Of a DNA stretch of 39,971 nt, positions 10,406 through 20,995 are shown piece by piece. The translations under genes were made by a program, and so were the position numbers. The notes below the pieces were generated by a model. That model was not told the DNA's origin and made no database searches. It saw only the letters and a list, made by a program, of their open reading frames with translations. This stretch comes from Arthrobacter sp. Bi26 (lineage in GTDB: Bacteria; Actinomycetota; Actinomycetes; Actinomycetales; Micrococcaceae), in assembly GCF_918697925.1 (NCBI RefSeq), contig NZ_CAKKMF010000043.1, forward strand, positions 1 to 39,971. Direction: 5' to 3'. Positions within the stretch are counted from its first letter, which is position 1; the number at the start of each line of letters is the position of its first letter.

Positions 10406-11470
10406 TCAACGTCCGTAGCCGGCGCGTGAGGATGTCCGCCCGTGCAGCGCGGCCGCGGCCCAGGCGGACATCAGCAGTGCCACCAACAGCAGCCCGGCGT
10501 CGCCCAGGTCCACGGACCCGAGCCAACTGGTCAGCGGGTCGCCAAGCCCGAACACCTGGTGAAGGGCACCGGCCAGGGTGATGACCGCAATGAAGAGGGC
10601 GGAAACAGCAGAAATGCCCGTAATAACGGCATTGAAGCCAAGTTTGCGCCGCGGATCCGTCAGGGCCGAACGGTACATCCGCATCATGGCCACGCCGTTG
10701 ATGGTGTCGCACAGCGTCATGGCGGCCGCGAAGGCCAGCGGAAGGGCCAGCAGCGCGAGCGGGGAAACGCCGGCCAGGGAAGCCGCCGTCGCCATGACCA
10801 GCAGCCCGATGGTGGTGGCGGTATCGAAACCCAGCCCGAAGAGGAATCCGATCACGTAGATGTTCCTGGGATGTTGGACCCGGGCCAGCGGACGCGCGAG
10901 CAGCCGGGTCACGAAGCCCTTCGCGGCAAGGTCCTCGTGGGAGATCGCGGCACCATTGCGCGCACCGCGGTACACCTTGAGTGTCCGGAGGAAGGCGGAG
11001 CCGTTGAAGGCGCCCATGGCCAGCAGGAACAGCCCCGATATCCCGCTGCCGACCAGCCCCAGCAGCAGGTTCCCGGCAGTCCCCTCCACCATGAAATTCT
11101 CCACCAGCGAGGCTCCCGCCACCACGAGCACCCCGGCCAGGACCACCACGGAACTGTGGCCCAGGCTGAAGGCGAAGCCCACGCTGACTGGATCGCGGTG
11201 CTGGGCCGCGAACTTCCGGGTGGAGTTATCGATCGCGGCGAGGTGGTCCCAGTCGTAGCTGTGTTTCACCCCCGCCAGGTAGGCCGTCAGGACCAGTCCG
11301 ATCCCCAGCGGCGGTCCGCCCCCGGCCGCACCGGCCACCAGGAGCACGACGGCGGCGGCGTGCAGTGCGGCCACCGCGCCGAAGGTCACCAGCAGCCGAG
11401 TCCTCAGCGGCAGGTGCGCCCGCCGGCGGTAGAGCCGGTACAGCGCCGTCATCTGCCCGATCGCGGCCAT
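10406..11470 (-). CDS. NiCoT-family nickel/cobalt permease
   Basis: The 354-aa membrane protein is the last gene of the urease operon. The NiCoT metal-selectivity signature HSYDWDHLAAIDNSTRK starts at residue 70, and the second family signature LGFDTATTIGLL starts at about 213. About eight hydrophobic helices are visible. The family takes up Ni2+ or Co2+ with high affinity; position directly after ureD makes nickel supply to urease the likely job. Start at [11 protein letters not shown] is favoured because its ATG overlaps the ureD stop (TGATG); the in-frame extension upstream lies entirely within ureD. Confidence 0.95.
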   Translation of the reverse strand: MAAIGQMTALYRLYRRRAHLPLRTRLLVTFGAVAALHAAAVVLLVAGAAGGGPPLGIGLVLTAYLAGVKHSYDWDHLAAIDNSTRKFAAQHRDPVSVGFAFSLGHSSVVVLAGVLVVAGASLVENFMVEGTAGNLLLGLVGSGISGLFLLAMGAFNGSAFLRTLKVYRGARNGAAISHEDLAAKGFVTRLLARPLARVQHPRNIYVIGFLFGLGFDTATTIGLLVMATAASLAGVSPLALLALPLAFAAAMTLCDTINGVAMMRMYRSALTDPRRKLGFNAVITGISAVSALFIAVITLAGALHQVFGLGDPLTSWLGSVDLGDAGLLLVALLMSAWAAAALHGRTSSRAGYGR

Positions 11471-12504
11471 CAGTACTTCCTCAGATCCAGCGGATCCTGG
11501 CCGTACCAGCGTTTGCGCAGCAGGGCCGTGGCGGCTCCAGCAACGCGCTGGAGTTCCTCCGTGCTGTTGGAGAGCGATCTCAGCACCAGCCCGGCCGTTC
11601 CCAGCACGGCGGCCGTGAGCGAAATGCCGGTGTGGGCGCCGAACCCCGCCGTGATCTCGTGGAGTTCGTCGGCGAGGGCCTGGTCCACGCGCGGGTCCAC
11701 CACGATCAGCGACCCCAGATGGCTGAAGCCCTCCATGAACGCCATACCGGTGACATCGCCCAGGGACGGGCGGAGGAGCACGTTGTCCAGGGCCAGCAGC
11801 CCGGCCGCGCCCCCGGACTCGACCCGTATCTCGGTCCGCAACCGCAGCTCCTCGTACCGGAACGAGTCGCCGTCCGGCGACCACCCCGGGGTGATAATTT
11901 CGGCCATGATCAGGCTCGACGACGGCCGCACCGTCACGCGGGTATTCTGTCGGTAGCTGGCCTCCCGGTAGGCGATCACCTGGTCCGGGGCGAACTCCAA
12001 CCGCGCCCCCTCCCCAAGCCGCAGCCTCATCCGCTGCTCGGCGAAGGATCCAGGAGTCCGGTAGATCTTGGTGGCCGACTGCGTAGCGAGCAGCAACTCC
12101 GCCCCGTCCGCCACCTCCACATCAATCACATAAAGATCAGCCCCCAAATAGGCCCCACCCGGATTCACAATGACATAACAAACCTGCCCGGAGTCATCCA
12201 AGTAGTGCGGCCGCAAAACCCTCAAGGCCCCCCGATGGAACTGATGCGACGCCACAGACTTTCCCGCACGTTCAGTGACGACGAGTTCGAGCTCCCCCAT
12301 CGGTTCCCGGACGCTCTGGTTGGCTCCGGCGGCTTCACCGGAGTTGGGGCCGTGCCCGTCTCCAACCGCTCCCAACTCTCGCAAGCTCGAGCCGGGGCCC
12401 TCGCGGTAGTGGGCCCCCCGCGGTGCCCACCACGCCGCGGCCCCAAAATCCGGCCTCGCCGCCTCAGCGATCAGCTCGCCAGGATTCAGCCCCAGTGCGC
12501 TCAT
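11470..12504 (-). CDS. ureD: urease accessory protein UreD
   Basis: The 344-aa protein is part of the UreD-UreF-UreG chaperone that loads nickel into apo-urease. Family segments [29 protein letters not shown] [14 protein letters not shown], and the C-terminal [20 protein letters not shown] are clear. Start [10 protein letters not shown] overlaps the ureG stop by four bases. About 67 residues precede the canonical UreD start, longer than in many homologues and rich in Gly/Ala; this extension has no recognisable domain. Downstream it is coupled to the nickel permease. Confidence 0.93.
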   Translation of the reverse strand: MSALGLNPGELIAEAARPDFGAAAWWAPRGAHYREGPGSSLRELGAVGDGHGPNSGEAAGANQSVREPMGELELVVTERAGKSVASHQFHRGALRVLRPHYLDDSGQVCYVIVNPGGAYLGADLYVIDVEVADGAELLLATQSATKIYRTPGSFAEQRMRLRLGEGARLEFAPDQVIAYREASYRQNTRVTVRPSSSLIMAEIITPGWSPDGDSFRYEELRLRTEIRVESGGAAGLLALDNVLLRPSLGDVTGMAFMEGFSHLGSLIVVDPRVDQALADELHEITAGFGAHTGISLTAAVLGTAGLVLRSLSNSTEELQRVAGAATALLRKRWYGQDPLDLRKY

Positions 12505-13118
12505 GACGCCAGGTCGAGCATCAGGACGTCGCGCCGCACCCATTCGATGACGCGCTCCAGCCCTTCGTCGGTCTTGAGGTTCGTGAAGCAGAACGGCTTC
12601 TCGCCCCTGAATTCGCGAGAGTCCCGTTCCATGACGGAGAGGTCCGCGCCCACGTGCGGCGCGAGGTCGGTTTTGTTGATGATGAAGAGGTCGGACTTGA
12701 TCATGCCCTGGCCGCCCTTGCGCGGGATTTTCTCGCCCTGGGCCACGTCGATGATGTAGATGGAGAAGTCCACCAGTTCGGGGCTGAAGGTGGCGGAGAG
12801 GTTATCGCCGCCGGATTCCACAAAGATCACCTGCAGATCCGGGTGCCGCTTCTTCAGCTCCTCGATGGCCGCCGTGTTCATGGAGGTGTCCTCGCGGATG
12901 GCGGTGTGCGGGCAGCCGCCGGTTTCGACGCCGATGATCCGGTCCAGCGGGAGGATCCCGTTGGCGGCGAGGATCTTGGCGTCCTCGATCGTGTAGATGT
13001 CGTTGGTGATGGCCGCCATGGAGATGTCCCGGCTCATGTGGCGGGTGAGGCGCTCCACCAACTGGGTCTTGCCAGCACCCACCGGGCCGCCGATGCCGAT
13101 CTTGACGGGCTCAGACAT
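12501..13118 (-). CDS. ureG: urease accessory GTPase UreG
   Basis: A 205-aa SIMIBI-class GTPase that couples GTP hydrolysis to nickel insertion. The P-loop GGPVGAGKT covers residues 10-18, and the nickel-binding Cys-Pro-His motif is at 69-71 (GGCPHTAI). ESGGDNL and the base-specific [13 protein letters not shown] follow. Start MSEPVK is chosen because the P-loop then sits at the usual distance from the N-terminus; a longer in-frame start is possible but has no good ribosome-binding site. Confidence 0.96.
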   Translation of the reverse strand: MSEPVKIGIGGPVGAGKTQLVERLTRHMSRDISMAAITNDIYTIEDAKILAANGILPLDRIIGVETGGCPHTAIREDTSMNTAAIEELKKRHPDLQVIFVESGGDNLSATFSPELVDFSIYIIDVAQGEKIPRKGGQGMIKSDLFIINKTDLAPHVGADLSVMERDSREFRGEKPFCFTNLKTDEGLERVIEWVRRDVLMLDLAS

Positions 13119-13164
13119 ATTCTTCTCCAGACATATTTCTTGAAGCATTTTGCGTACAGATCAG

Positions 13165-13854
13165 TTAGCTCATGAACATGCGGGCGCGCTGGCGTTCGTG
13201 CCGCATCTGCGAAATTTCGAGTCCGGGGCTGACGGCCCCAAAGTCGTCAGGCGTGAGGTGGCCGGCGCGCTCGGCCGCGGCCGCGACGTCGTCGGCCGCC
13301 TTCCGCAGGAGCCGCTGGCCGGCGTTCTGCCCCAGCGGAATTGCCCGCACCGCGTTCTGAGTCAACGACGTGACCGTAGCGAACAAGTACGCGCCCAAGG
13401 CATCGCCGAGCGGGACAGCCAGGGATCGGGCGATCACAGCAAACGCCAACGGCTGGTGTCCGGCGGCACGGCCGGAAGTCACCAGTTCCCGGTACTCGGC
13501 CAGTGCAGGGGACGGAAAAATCTCGGCCCCGATCTCCAGCAGCCGGTTCCCCATCTTGATGCTGGCCTCGCGCAGCTGCCGCGGAAGGAGCTGAGCAGTC
13601 ATCAACGCATCGAGTTCGGCAACAGAAACACCCTCATACAGGAACCGGATGGCCAGAGCATCCGAGTAGGTGAGCTGCTGCGAAATGAACGCAGCCAGCC
13701 ACACCCAAAAGCTAGCTTCATCCCGCACCAGCCCGCGCTCAATATAAGTCTCAAACCCAAGCGAGTGAGCAAACGCCCCGGTAGGCAGCGCAGAATCCGT
13801 CAGCTGCTGCAAGGCCAACTGGTAGGACGCGGAACTAGTGGCTGTGTTCGGCAT
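13165..13854 (-). CDS. ureF: urease accessory protein UreF
   Basis: A 229-aa all-helical protein that acts as scaffold and GTPase regulator in the UreDFG nickel-insertion complex. The family N-terminus QLTDSALPTGAFAHSLGFET and the segment QLTYSDALAIRF are recognisable. The gene overlaps the end of ureE by 20 bp, and a 46-bp gap separates it from ureG. Confidence 0.94.
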   Translation of the reverse strand: MPNTATSSASYQLALQQLTDSALPTGAFAHSLGFETYIERGLVRDEASFWVWLAAFISQQLTYSDALAIRFLYEGVSVAELDALMTAQLLPRQLREASIKMGNRLLEIGAEIFPSPALAEYRELVTSGRAAGHQPLAFAVIARSLAVPLGDALGAYLFATVTSLTQNAVRAIPLGQNAGQRLLRKAADDVAAAAERAGHLTPDDFGAVSPGLEISQMRHERQRARMFMS

Positions 13855-14317
13855 GGCGGAAGGGGACGGGCATCACGCGCTCCTGGCGGTCGTAGGGCGC
13901 TCCGACGTGTTTCAGGTAGTCCTCGACGGTGTGGTCGTACTGGCAGACCATCACCTCTGCCCCATACTCCGAGGACGCGTCGAAAAACTGGGCCTGCAAG
14001 TGGCGGTTGCCCAGGGAATGCGCCACCACGCCCATCTCATGGATGGAGCGCGGGGCGATCACCAGGACATCTGTAGGCAGCACCGACACCACGATCATGT
14101 TGGTTCCGGCCACGTGCAGGATGTCGCCGTCGCGCAGGTCCCCGGAACCGGTGGGGAGGCGGATGCCGAGTTCCTTCCCGTGGTCGGTGGTGACGCGCTG
14201 GATGCGCTTGACCAGCTGGGCGCTGGGCAGCACCACTTTTTCCCGGTGAAGCCCTATATACGGGTCCGGGCCGGGAGGGAGGTCGTGGGTGTTGCCGAGG
14301 ACCTTTTCAATGATCAT
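13835..14317 (-). CDS. ureE: urease accessory nickel chaperone UreE
   Basis: The 160-aa protein delivers nickel to the UreG complex. The N-terminal peptide-binding domain and the C-terminal metal-binding domain (LGNRHLQAQFF, MVCQYDHTVEDYLKHVGAPY) are both present. It ends in a short histidine-containing tail, RHAEHSH, much smaller than the His-rich tail of the Klebsiella protein. It sits between ureC and ureF as in most actinobacterial urease operons. Confidence 0.95.
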   Translation of the reverse strand: MIIEKVLGNTHDLPPGPDPYIGLHREKVVLPSAQLVKRIQRVTTDHGKELGIRLPTGSGDLRDGDILHVAGTNMIVVSVLPTDVLVIAPRSIHEMGVVAHSLGNRHLQAQFFDASSEYGAEVMVCQYDHTVEDYLKHVGAPYDRQERVMPVPFRHAEHSH

Positions 14318-14336
14318 GGTCGTCTCCTCTGGAAGC

Positions 14337-16111
<1,775 letters not shown>

Positions 16112-16115
<4 letters not shown>

Positions 16116-16477
16116 GGTGCGTCACCTATCCGTTCGGAAACGTGGAGTTCGGAAACATGGAGTCCGGTCTTGTGGAGGGCGCCGTTGACAGCGTTGCTGA
16201 GGCCGTGCACTTCACGGCTGCCCGCGAGTTCAATCAGCCGGACAGTCCTGCTGTCCCCCGGTTCGAACCGTGCGGCGGTGCCGGCGGGAATGTCCAGGCG
16301 CCGGCCGTAGGCGGCTTGCCGGTCAAAATGCAGCGCCGGATTCGCTTCGGCAAAGTGATAGTGCGAGCCCACCTGGACGGGGCGGTCACCGGTGTTGGTC
16401 ACGGCGACGGTCACCGCCTCGCGGCCGGCGTTGATCACCAGCGCCGTGGCGCTGAGAACGTATTCTCCCGGAATCAT
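16112..16477 (-). CDS. ureB: urease subunit beta
   Basis: The 121-aa structural subunit starts MIPGEYVL, the classic UreB N-terminus, and contains [19 protein letters not shown] and the C-terminal HGLSNAVNG segment. It packs against the catalytic subunit in the (ABC)3 holoenzyme. The last about 18 residues ([19 protein letters not shown]) extend past the usual end and carry a short internal repeat of the HVSE type. It is coupled to ureC by an ATGA overlap. Confidence 0.96.
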
Positions 16478-16486
16478 GAAAGCCCC

Positions 16487-16789
16487 CTAGCGGATGGGAT
16501 CGTGGACGGTGACGAGCTTGGTGCCGTCCGGGAAGGTGGCCTCGACTTGGACGTCGTGGATCATTTCCGGTACGCCCTCCATCACGTCGTCGCGGCTAAG
16601 GAGGGTGGTTCCGTAACTCATGAGCTCCGCCACGGTCCGGCCGTCCCGGGCGCCCTCCATCAGTTCGTAGCTGATGACGGCGACGGCCTCGGGGAAGTTC
16701 AGTTTCAGTCCGCGGCCCTGGCGGCGGCGGGCGAGGTCCGCGGCGACCACGATCATGAGCTTTTCCTGTTCACGGGGCAAGAGGTGCAT
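16487..16789 (-). CDS. ureA: urease subunit gamma
   Basis: The 100-aa smallest urease subunit matches the family throughout: [41 protein letters not shown] and the C-terminal [14 protein letters not shown]. It is the first gene of the ureABCEFGD-nickel permease operon. The 248 bp to the divergent GntR gene must hold the urease promoter, but no confident -35/-10 pair was identified. Confidence 0.97.
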   Translation of the reverse strand: MHLLPREQEKLMIVVAADLARRRQGRGLKLNFPEAVAVISYELMEGARDGRTVAELMSYGTTLLSRDDVMEGVPEMIHDVQVEATFPDGTKLVTVHDPIR

Positions 16790-17037
16790 GACGGAATCCC
16801 TTCAAGAACCGGCCGGCTGGCGGACCGCAGATGCCGCGGTGTGACCAGACTAGGCCGGTGAGATTTCCTGCAGGTTTCCGGGGCCACATGTGTCGTTACC
16901 TTGTCGCTGCCGGCGCTCGAGCCCGCGCGCCCGCCTTCAGGGACCCGGAGCCTGCACTGCAAGGCCTATAACATGAACAAGCTTGGAGCGACTCTGAAGC
17001 AGCAGGTGCGAAGGACGCACTGTGAAAGACTTATGTC

Positions 17038-17679
17038 ATGGCGGTGTCAGCAGCATTCGATAACGAGAGCCTCTCGGAAAAGGTCAGAAGGACCATCGTG
17101 GACCGCGTCGTCGACGGCACCTACCCTCCCGGCATGCGCCTCGTGGAACTCCAGCTCGCCAAGGAGTTCGGTGTCAGCCAGGCTCCAGTGCGCGAAGCCC
17201 TCCGGGAACTGTCCTCCACCAGGCTGGTCGAAAACATCCCCCGCCGCGGAACCTTCGTCAGGTCTGCTTCCCAGGATGACCTTGCGGAGGTTTATTTTGT
17301 CCGCCTGGCCTTGGAGGGAACGGCCGCCGCAGCTGCTTATCCGGCCCTGCACGCCGACCCGTCACCGCTACGCCAAGCGCTGGCAGGCATGCGCGAAGCC
17401 GCTGCAGCGAACGATGCCCATGGCATCGCCAAATACAGCACAGCTTTTCACCGCGCCGTTGTTGTCGCCACCGGGAACCGGCTCATGGCGGAAATCTGGG
17501 ATTCCCTGTACGTCGAGGCCCGGACCATGGCCACCGTCGTCCGTGGCCACGTGGACCTGCACGCCGCTGCCGAAGCCCATGTCCCGATCCTGGAAGCGTT
17601 CGAAAACGGTACGCCGGAACTCTGCACCAGGCTCGTCATCGAGCACCAGCACGAATACTCCATCCTCCCCCAGGAGTAG
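17038..17679 (+). CDS. GntR-family regulator, FCD subfamily
   Basis: The 213-aa protein has an N-terminal winged helix (about 10-75) with the recognition segment RLVELQLAKEFGVSQAPVRE and the wing ENIPRRGTFV. A C-terminal all-helical FCD ligand-binding domain follows (DLAEVYFVRLALEG, AFHRAVVVATGNRLM). FCD regulators usually bind a carboxylate-containing intermediate of the pathway they repress. It lies immediately upstream of, and in the same direction as, the hydrolase cluster, so local control is likely. A palindrome in front of the next gene is a plausible operator. The gene has a weak ribosome-binding site. Confidence 0.92.
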   Translation: MAVSAAFDNESLSEKVRRTIVDRVVDGTYPPGMRLVELQLAKEFGVSQAPVREALRELSSTRLVENIPRRGTFVRSASQDDLAEVYFVRLALEGTAAAAAYPALHADPSPLRQALAGMREAAAANDAHGIAKYSTAFHRAVVVATGNRLMAEIWDSLYVEARTMATVVRGHVDLHAAAEAHVPILEAFENGTPELCTRLVIEHQHEYSILPQE

Positions 17680-17741
17680 ACCCTCCCTAAGGGCTAACCC
17701 GGATCCAAAGACTGCCGGCGATGGATTCTTGAGCCTTCCCC

Positions 17742-17799
17742 TTGTGATGCCGATCACCCTCATGTATCGTCTTATTCATCAATTATCGATAATCGATCA
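17742..17799 (+). promoter_or_regulatory. promoter plus palindromic operator for the hydrolase cluster
   Basis: TTGTGA and TATCGT with exactly 17 bp between them form a good sigma70-like promoter. A perfect 12-bp palindrome, ATTATCGATAAT (17782-17793), sits just downstream of the -10 where a repressor would block initiation. It is the core of a 24-bp imperfect palindrome (17776-17799). A/T-rich palindromes of this size are typical GntR/FCD operators, and a GntR gene ends about 60 bp upstream of the promoter. Binding is inferred. Confidence 0.55.
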
Positions 17800-17811
17800 A
17801 GGGAGATCACT

Positions 17812-18684
17812 TTGAAACTCGTAACTTTCCGCCACCAGGGAACCGAGCAGACCGGCGTTCTTAGCGACGACGCCTCGACCGTGACCGCCGTTTCCGGCTC
17901 GCAGGATCTGCTCGCACTCATCGACAACTGGGACGAGGTTGCCGCCCAGCTCGCCGCATCCATCGGGCCGGCGGTCAGCGTCGCAGAGGTGGAACTTCTC
18001 GCCCCGATCCCGCTCCCCCGCCGCAACATCTTCTGCGTCGGACGCAACTACGTCGAACACGCCAAGGAATTCGCGAACTCCGGCTACGACGCCACGGCCA
18101 GCGCCACCCCTCAGCCCGAATACCCGGTCGTGTTCACCAAGGCCCCCTCCACCGTCATCGGCACCGGCGCCGATATCGACCCCCACACCGGCGTCACCTC
18201 CGAACTCGACTACGAAGCCGAACTCGGGGTCATCATCGGCAAGGGCGGGCGCGGGATCAGCAAGGCCGAGGCGCTGGACCACGTCTGGGGCTACACGATC
18301 ATCAATGACGTCACCGCCCGCGACCTGCAGAAAGACCACAAGCAGTGGTTCCTCGGCAAGAGCCTGGACACCCACGCGCCGATGGGCCCCTGGGCCGTCA
18401 CCCGCGACGAGGTCGGCGACGGGCCGCTGGACCTGCTCTGCACCGTCAACGGCGAAACCCGGCAGAAGGCCACCACGGCCGACCTGATCTTCGATATCCC
18501 CACGATCATCGAAACCATCAGCGCCGGCATCACCCTCCAGCCCGGCGACATCATCGCCACCGGCACCCCGGTCGGCGTCGGCATCGGCTTCACCCCGCCG
18601 CGGTTCCTGACCACCGGAGACGTCGTCGAAATCAGCATCAGCAAGCTCGGCACCCTGAGCAACCGGGTCGGAGAAGGACGATGA
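17812..18684 (+). CDS. fumarylacetoacetate hydrolase (FAH) family protein
   Basis: The 290-aa protein most likely starts with TTG (TTG-AAA-CTC, MKLVTFRH), preceded by GGGAG. The FAH core is clear: IFCVGRNYVEHAKEF, PVVFTKAPSTVIGTG, and the metal-binding glutamates in LDYEAELGVIIGKGG. The metal aspartate lies in IINDVTARDLQ, and KSLDTHAPMGPWAV follows. Members cleave C-C bonds of acylpyruvates, or act as oxaloacetate or 2-hydroxymuconate-pathway decarboxylases and hydratases, in aromatic and other ring catabolism. It is first in a cluster with an alpha/beta hydrolase, an amidohydrolase and a flavin reductase, so a ring-cleavage product is a reasonable guess. The exact substrate is unknown. Confidence 0.92.
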   Translation: MKLVTFRHQGTEQTGVLSDDASTVTAVSGSQDLLALIDNWDEVAAQLAASIGPAVSVAEVELLAPIPLPRRNIFCVGRNYVEHAKEFANSGYDATASATPQPEYPVVFTKAPSTVIGTGADIDPHTGVTSELDYEAELGVIIGKGGRGISKAEALDHVWGYTIINDVTARDLQKDHKQWFLGKSLDTHAPMGPWAVTRDEVGDGPLDLLCTVNGETRQKATTADLIFDIPTIIETISAGITLQPGDIIATGTPVGVGIGFTPPRFLTTGDVVEISISKLGTLSNRVGEGR

Positions 18685-19589
18685 GCACCGCAACCGTCGC
18701 CGCCGGCCTGACCGCCATCGGCACGAAACAGCTCTTCGTCGAAACCACCGGCACCGGGCCCGACGTCGTCCTGGTCCACGGGCTCGGCGGCACCACCAGC
18801 TTCTACGAACCCCTCGTCGCCTCGCTGGCCGAACGGTTCCTGGTCACCCGCTATGACTTCAGCGGACACGGACGCTCACCCCGGGCCGGGGAACTGACCC
18901 TCGAATCCCTGACCGCCGAACTGGCCCTGGTCATCGAATCCCAGACAGCCGCAGGCCGGGCGCACCTCGTCGGGCACTCGATGGGAACCCTCATCGTCCA
19001 GCAGCTGGCATCGACCCGCCCGGACCTGGTCCGGGAAGTCGTCCTGCTCGGCCCGGTCCGCGAACAGGCCCAGGCCGCGAAGGACGCCACCCGTGCACGC
19101 GCCGCCCTCGTAAGGGAGAAGGGCATGGCTGCCGTGGCCGACACTGTCGCCAACGCCGCCACCGCCGACCACGCAGCAATCGGGAACCCGCTCGTCCGGC
19201 CCTTCGTCCGCGAGCTGCTCCTCGGCCAGGACCCGGAAGCCTACGCCCAGGCCTGTGAAGTCCTCGCTGCCGCGACCAATCCGGACCTGACCACGATCCG
19301 GTCCAAGGTTCTGCTCCTGACCGGCAGCGAGGACAAAGTCAGCACGCCGGCCTCCAACGAGGCCATGGCCGCAGAACTGGGCAGCGCCGAACTTCTGGTC
19401 GCACCAGGAACTGGCCACTGGACGGTACCCGAGGCGCCGGACTTCGTCACCGCCGCCGTCCTCGACTTCCTCACCAGCACAACGCTCACGTCGGAGACGA
19501 AGAAGACGTGCGCGTGCAGCAACGCCAGCCCGGGCTGCCAGTCACGTCGTCAGCAGACCATCACTATGCAGATCCGTAAAGCCCCCTAA
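18681..19589 (+). CDS. alpha/beta-fold hydrolase (enol-lactone or ester hydrolase type)
   Basis: The 302-aa cytoplasmic hydrolase overlaps the FAH gene by four bases. The oxyanion segment VHGLGGTT, nucleophile elbow GHSMG with Ser100, acidic residue Asp218 (TGSEDKV) and His246 (GTGHWTVP) form the triad. The fold resembles 3-oxoadipate enol-lactonase and C-C hydrolases. The domain should end near residue 268; the last about 34 residues are polar and contain three cysteines (CAC and GC), which is odd. A different reading frame of that DNA is also open to a stop just past it, so a small frameshift may have replaced the original C-terminus. Confidence 0.88.
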   Translation: MSTATVAAGLTAIGTKQLFVETTGTGPDVVLVHGLGGTTSFYEPLVASLAERFLVTRYDFSGHGRSPRAGELTLESLTAELALVIESQTAAGRAHLVGHSMGTLIVQQLASTRPDLVREVVLLGPVREQAQAAKDATRARAALVREKGMAAVADTVANAATADHAAIGNPLVRPFVRELLLGQDPEAYAQACEVLAAATNPDLTTIRSKVLLLTGSEDKVSTPASNEAMAAELGSAELLVAPGTGHWTVPEAPDFVTAAVLDFLTSTTLTSETKKTCACSNASPGCQSRRQQTITMQIRKAP

Positions 19590-19633
19590 CAACCGCTCCA
19601 CCCTCTCCATCTCAAAATAAGGACAACGAAGTC

Positions 19634-20905
19634 ATGTCGAAAACCCTCTTCACCAACGTCAACATCCTCGACAGCACCGGAGCCCAGCCCTTCCTGGGCG
19701 AAGTGCTGATCGCCGATGAGCGCATCACCGACGTTCGCGCCGGTTCAGGAAACCTTCCCCGCGAGGGCGTCAAGGTCGTTGACGGCCGCGGCCAGACCCT
19801 GATGTCGGGCCTGTGCGATGCACACACCCACTTCACCTGGAACGACGGGGACCTCAACGGCCTGGAAACCATGCAGGTCGAAGAACATCTGCTGCACACC
19901 GTGCAGTCCGCCAAAACCTACATCGACTACGGCTACACCATGTGCTTCGGCGCAGCCAGCGCCAAAAAGCGCCTCGACGTCGTCGTTCGCAACGCCATCA
20001 ACGCCGGCGACATCCCCGGCCCCCGCTACCTGGCCAACGGCCAGGAAATCGCCACCACCGCAGGGGACCTCGTCCCCGGCATCACCCAGATCGCCGACGG
20101 CGTCGAAGAAATGCGCAAGGTCGTCCGCGAAACCATCGGCCTGGGCGTGGACCAGATCAAACTCAGCATCTCCGGCGAGGAGATCACCGGCTCCAAGGCA
20201 GCCACCGACACCTACATCACCGAAGAAGAACTCCAGGTCGCCGTCGATGAGGCCCACCGCCGCCACGTCCGCGTCTGCACCCACGCCCGCAGCCGCGACT
20301 CCGTCATCATCTCCCTGAAGACCGGCGTGGACATGATCTACCACGCCTCCTACATCGACGACGAAGGCATGGACATGCTCGAAGCCGCCAAAGACCGCGT
20401 CTTCGTCGCCCCGGCCATCAACTGGATCGTCGCCACCCTCAACGACGCCGCCGCCTTCGGCTACTCCCACGAAGCCGCCGAAAAAGCCGGCTACGCCCGC
20501 GAACTCGAAATCGCCTGCAAGGCCATCCAGGAAATGCGCCGCCGCGGCATCCGCGTCCTTCCCGGCGGAGACTACGGCTTCGCCTGGACACCCCGCGGCA
20601 CCTACGCCCGCGACCTGGACCACTTCGTCAAGCTCTTCGGCTACACCGAAATGGAGGCCATCATCGCCGCCACCGCCCTCGGCGGGGAACTCTTCGAAAA
20701 GCCCAACGAGCTCGGCAAGGTCCTGCCCGGCTTCTACGCCGACCTCATCCTGGTCGACGGCAACCCGCTCGAGGACATCACGATTCTGCAGGACATCACC
20801 AAAATCACCGCCGTCATGAAAAACGGCGAATTCCACCGCGCACCGGCCGAACACAGCCCGGCAACCCCGGAAGCAGCACCAGACCTCGCACTGACCCACC
20901 TCTAA
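19634..20905 (+). CDS. metal-dependent amidohydrolase of unknown substrate
   Basis: The 423-aa protein has the full amidohydrolase-superfamily metal site: His64/His66 (CDAHTHFTW), probable carbamylated Lys176 (VDQIKLSISGE), His217 (VCTHARS), His237 (IYHASYID) and Asp313 (GGDYG). This arrangement matches binuclear members such as imidazolonepropionase-like and prolidase-like hydrolases that open cyclic amides or cleave acyl amides. Start MSKTLFTN follows AAGGAC-type spacing. It sits in the middle of the GntR-linked cluster, followed by a strong terminator. The presence next to urease is suggestive of nitrogen release but proves nothing about the substrate. Confidence 0.9.
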   Translation: MSKTLFTNVNILDSTGAQPFLGEVLIADERITDVRAGSGNLPREGVKVVDGRGQTLMSGLCDAHTHFTWNDGDLNGLETMQVEEHLLHTVQSAKTYIDYGYTMCFGAASAKKRLDVVVRNAINAGDIPGPRYLANGQEIATTAGDLVPGITQIADGVEEMRKVVRETIGLGVDQIKLSISGEEITGSKAATDTYITEEELQVAVDEAHRRHVRVCTHARSRDSVIISLKTGVDMIYHASYIDDEGMDMLEAAKDRVFVAPAINWIVATLNDAAAFGYSHEAAEKAGYARELEIACKAIQEMRRRGIRVLPGGDYGFAWTPRGTYARDLDHFVKLFGYTEMEAIIAATALGGELFEKPNELGKVLPGFYADLILVDGNPLEDITILQDITKITAVMKNGEFHRAPAEHSPATPEAAPDLALTHL

Positions 20906-20910
20906 CCCGC

Positions 20911-20939
20911 CACGGCCCCGGCTTCTGGCCGGGGCCGTG
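20911..20939 (+). terminator. strong hairpin after the amidohydrolase gene
   Basis: CACGGCCCCGGC pairs perfectly with GCCGGGGCCGTG around the loop TTCTG, six bases after the amidohydrolase stop. The run after it is only modestly T-rich (CTCAGTTCATTCCTTTC). It probably ends or attenuates transcription before the DUF1097 gene. Confidence 0.75.
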
Positions 20940-20995
20940 CTCAGTTCATTCCTTTCAAAAGACAATGACGCCATTTTGACCTGAAGGAACACCAA

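Noticed and set aside
10442..12759. Two long plus-strand reading frames opposite the nickel permease and ureD
   Set aside because: Both are antisense shadows; the minus-strand products have intact NiCoT and UreD signatures and ATGA-type coupling.
16863..16899. GlnR-box-like GTAAC and GAAAC-N6-GAAAT elements upstream of ureA on the minus strand
   Set aside because: Spacing between the elements (21 bp) and the half-site sequences do not fit the GlnR consensus well enough, and the presence of GlnR in this organism is not known from the window.
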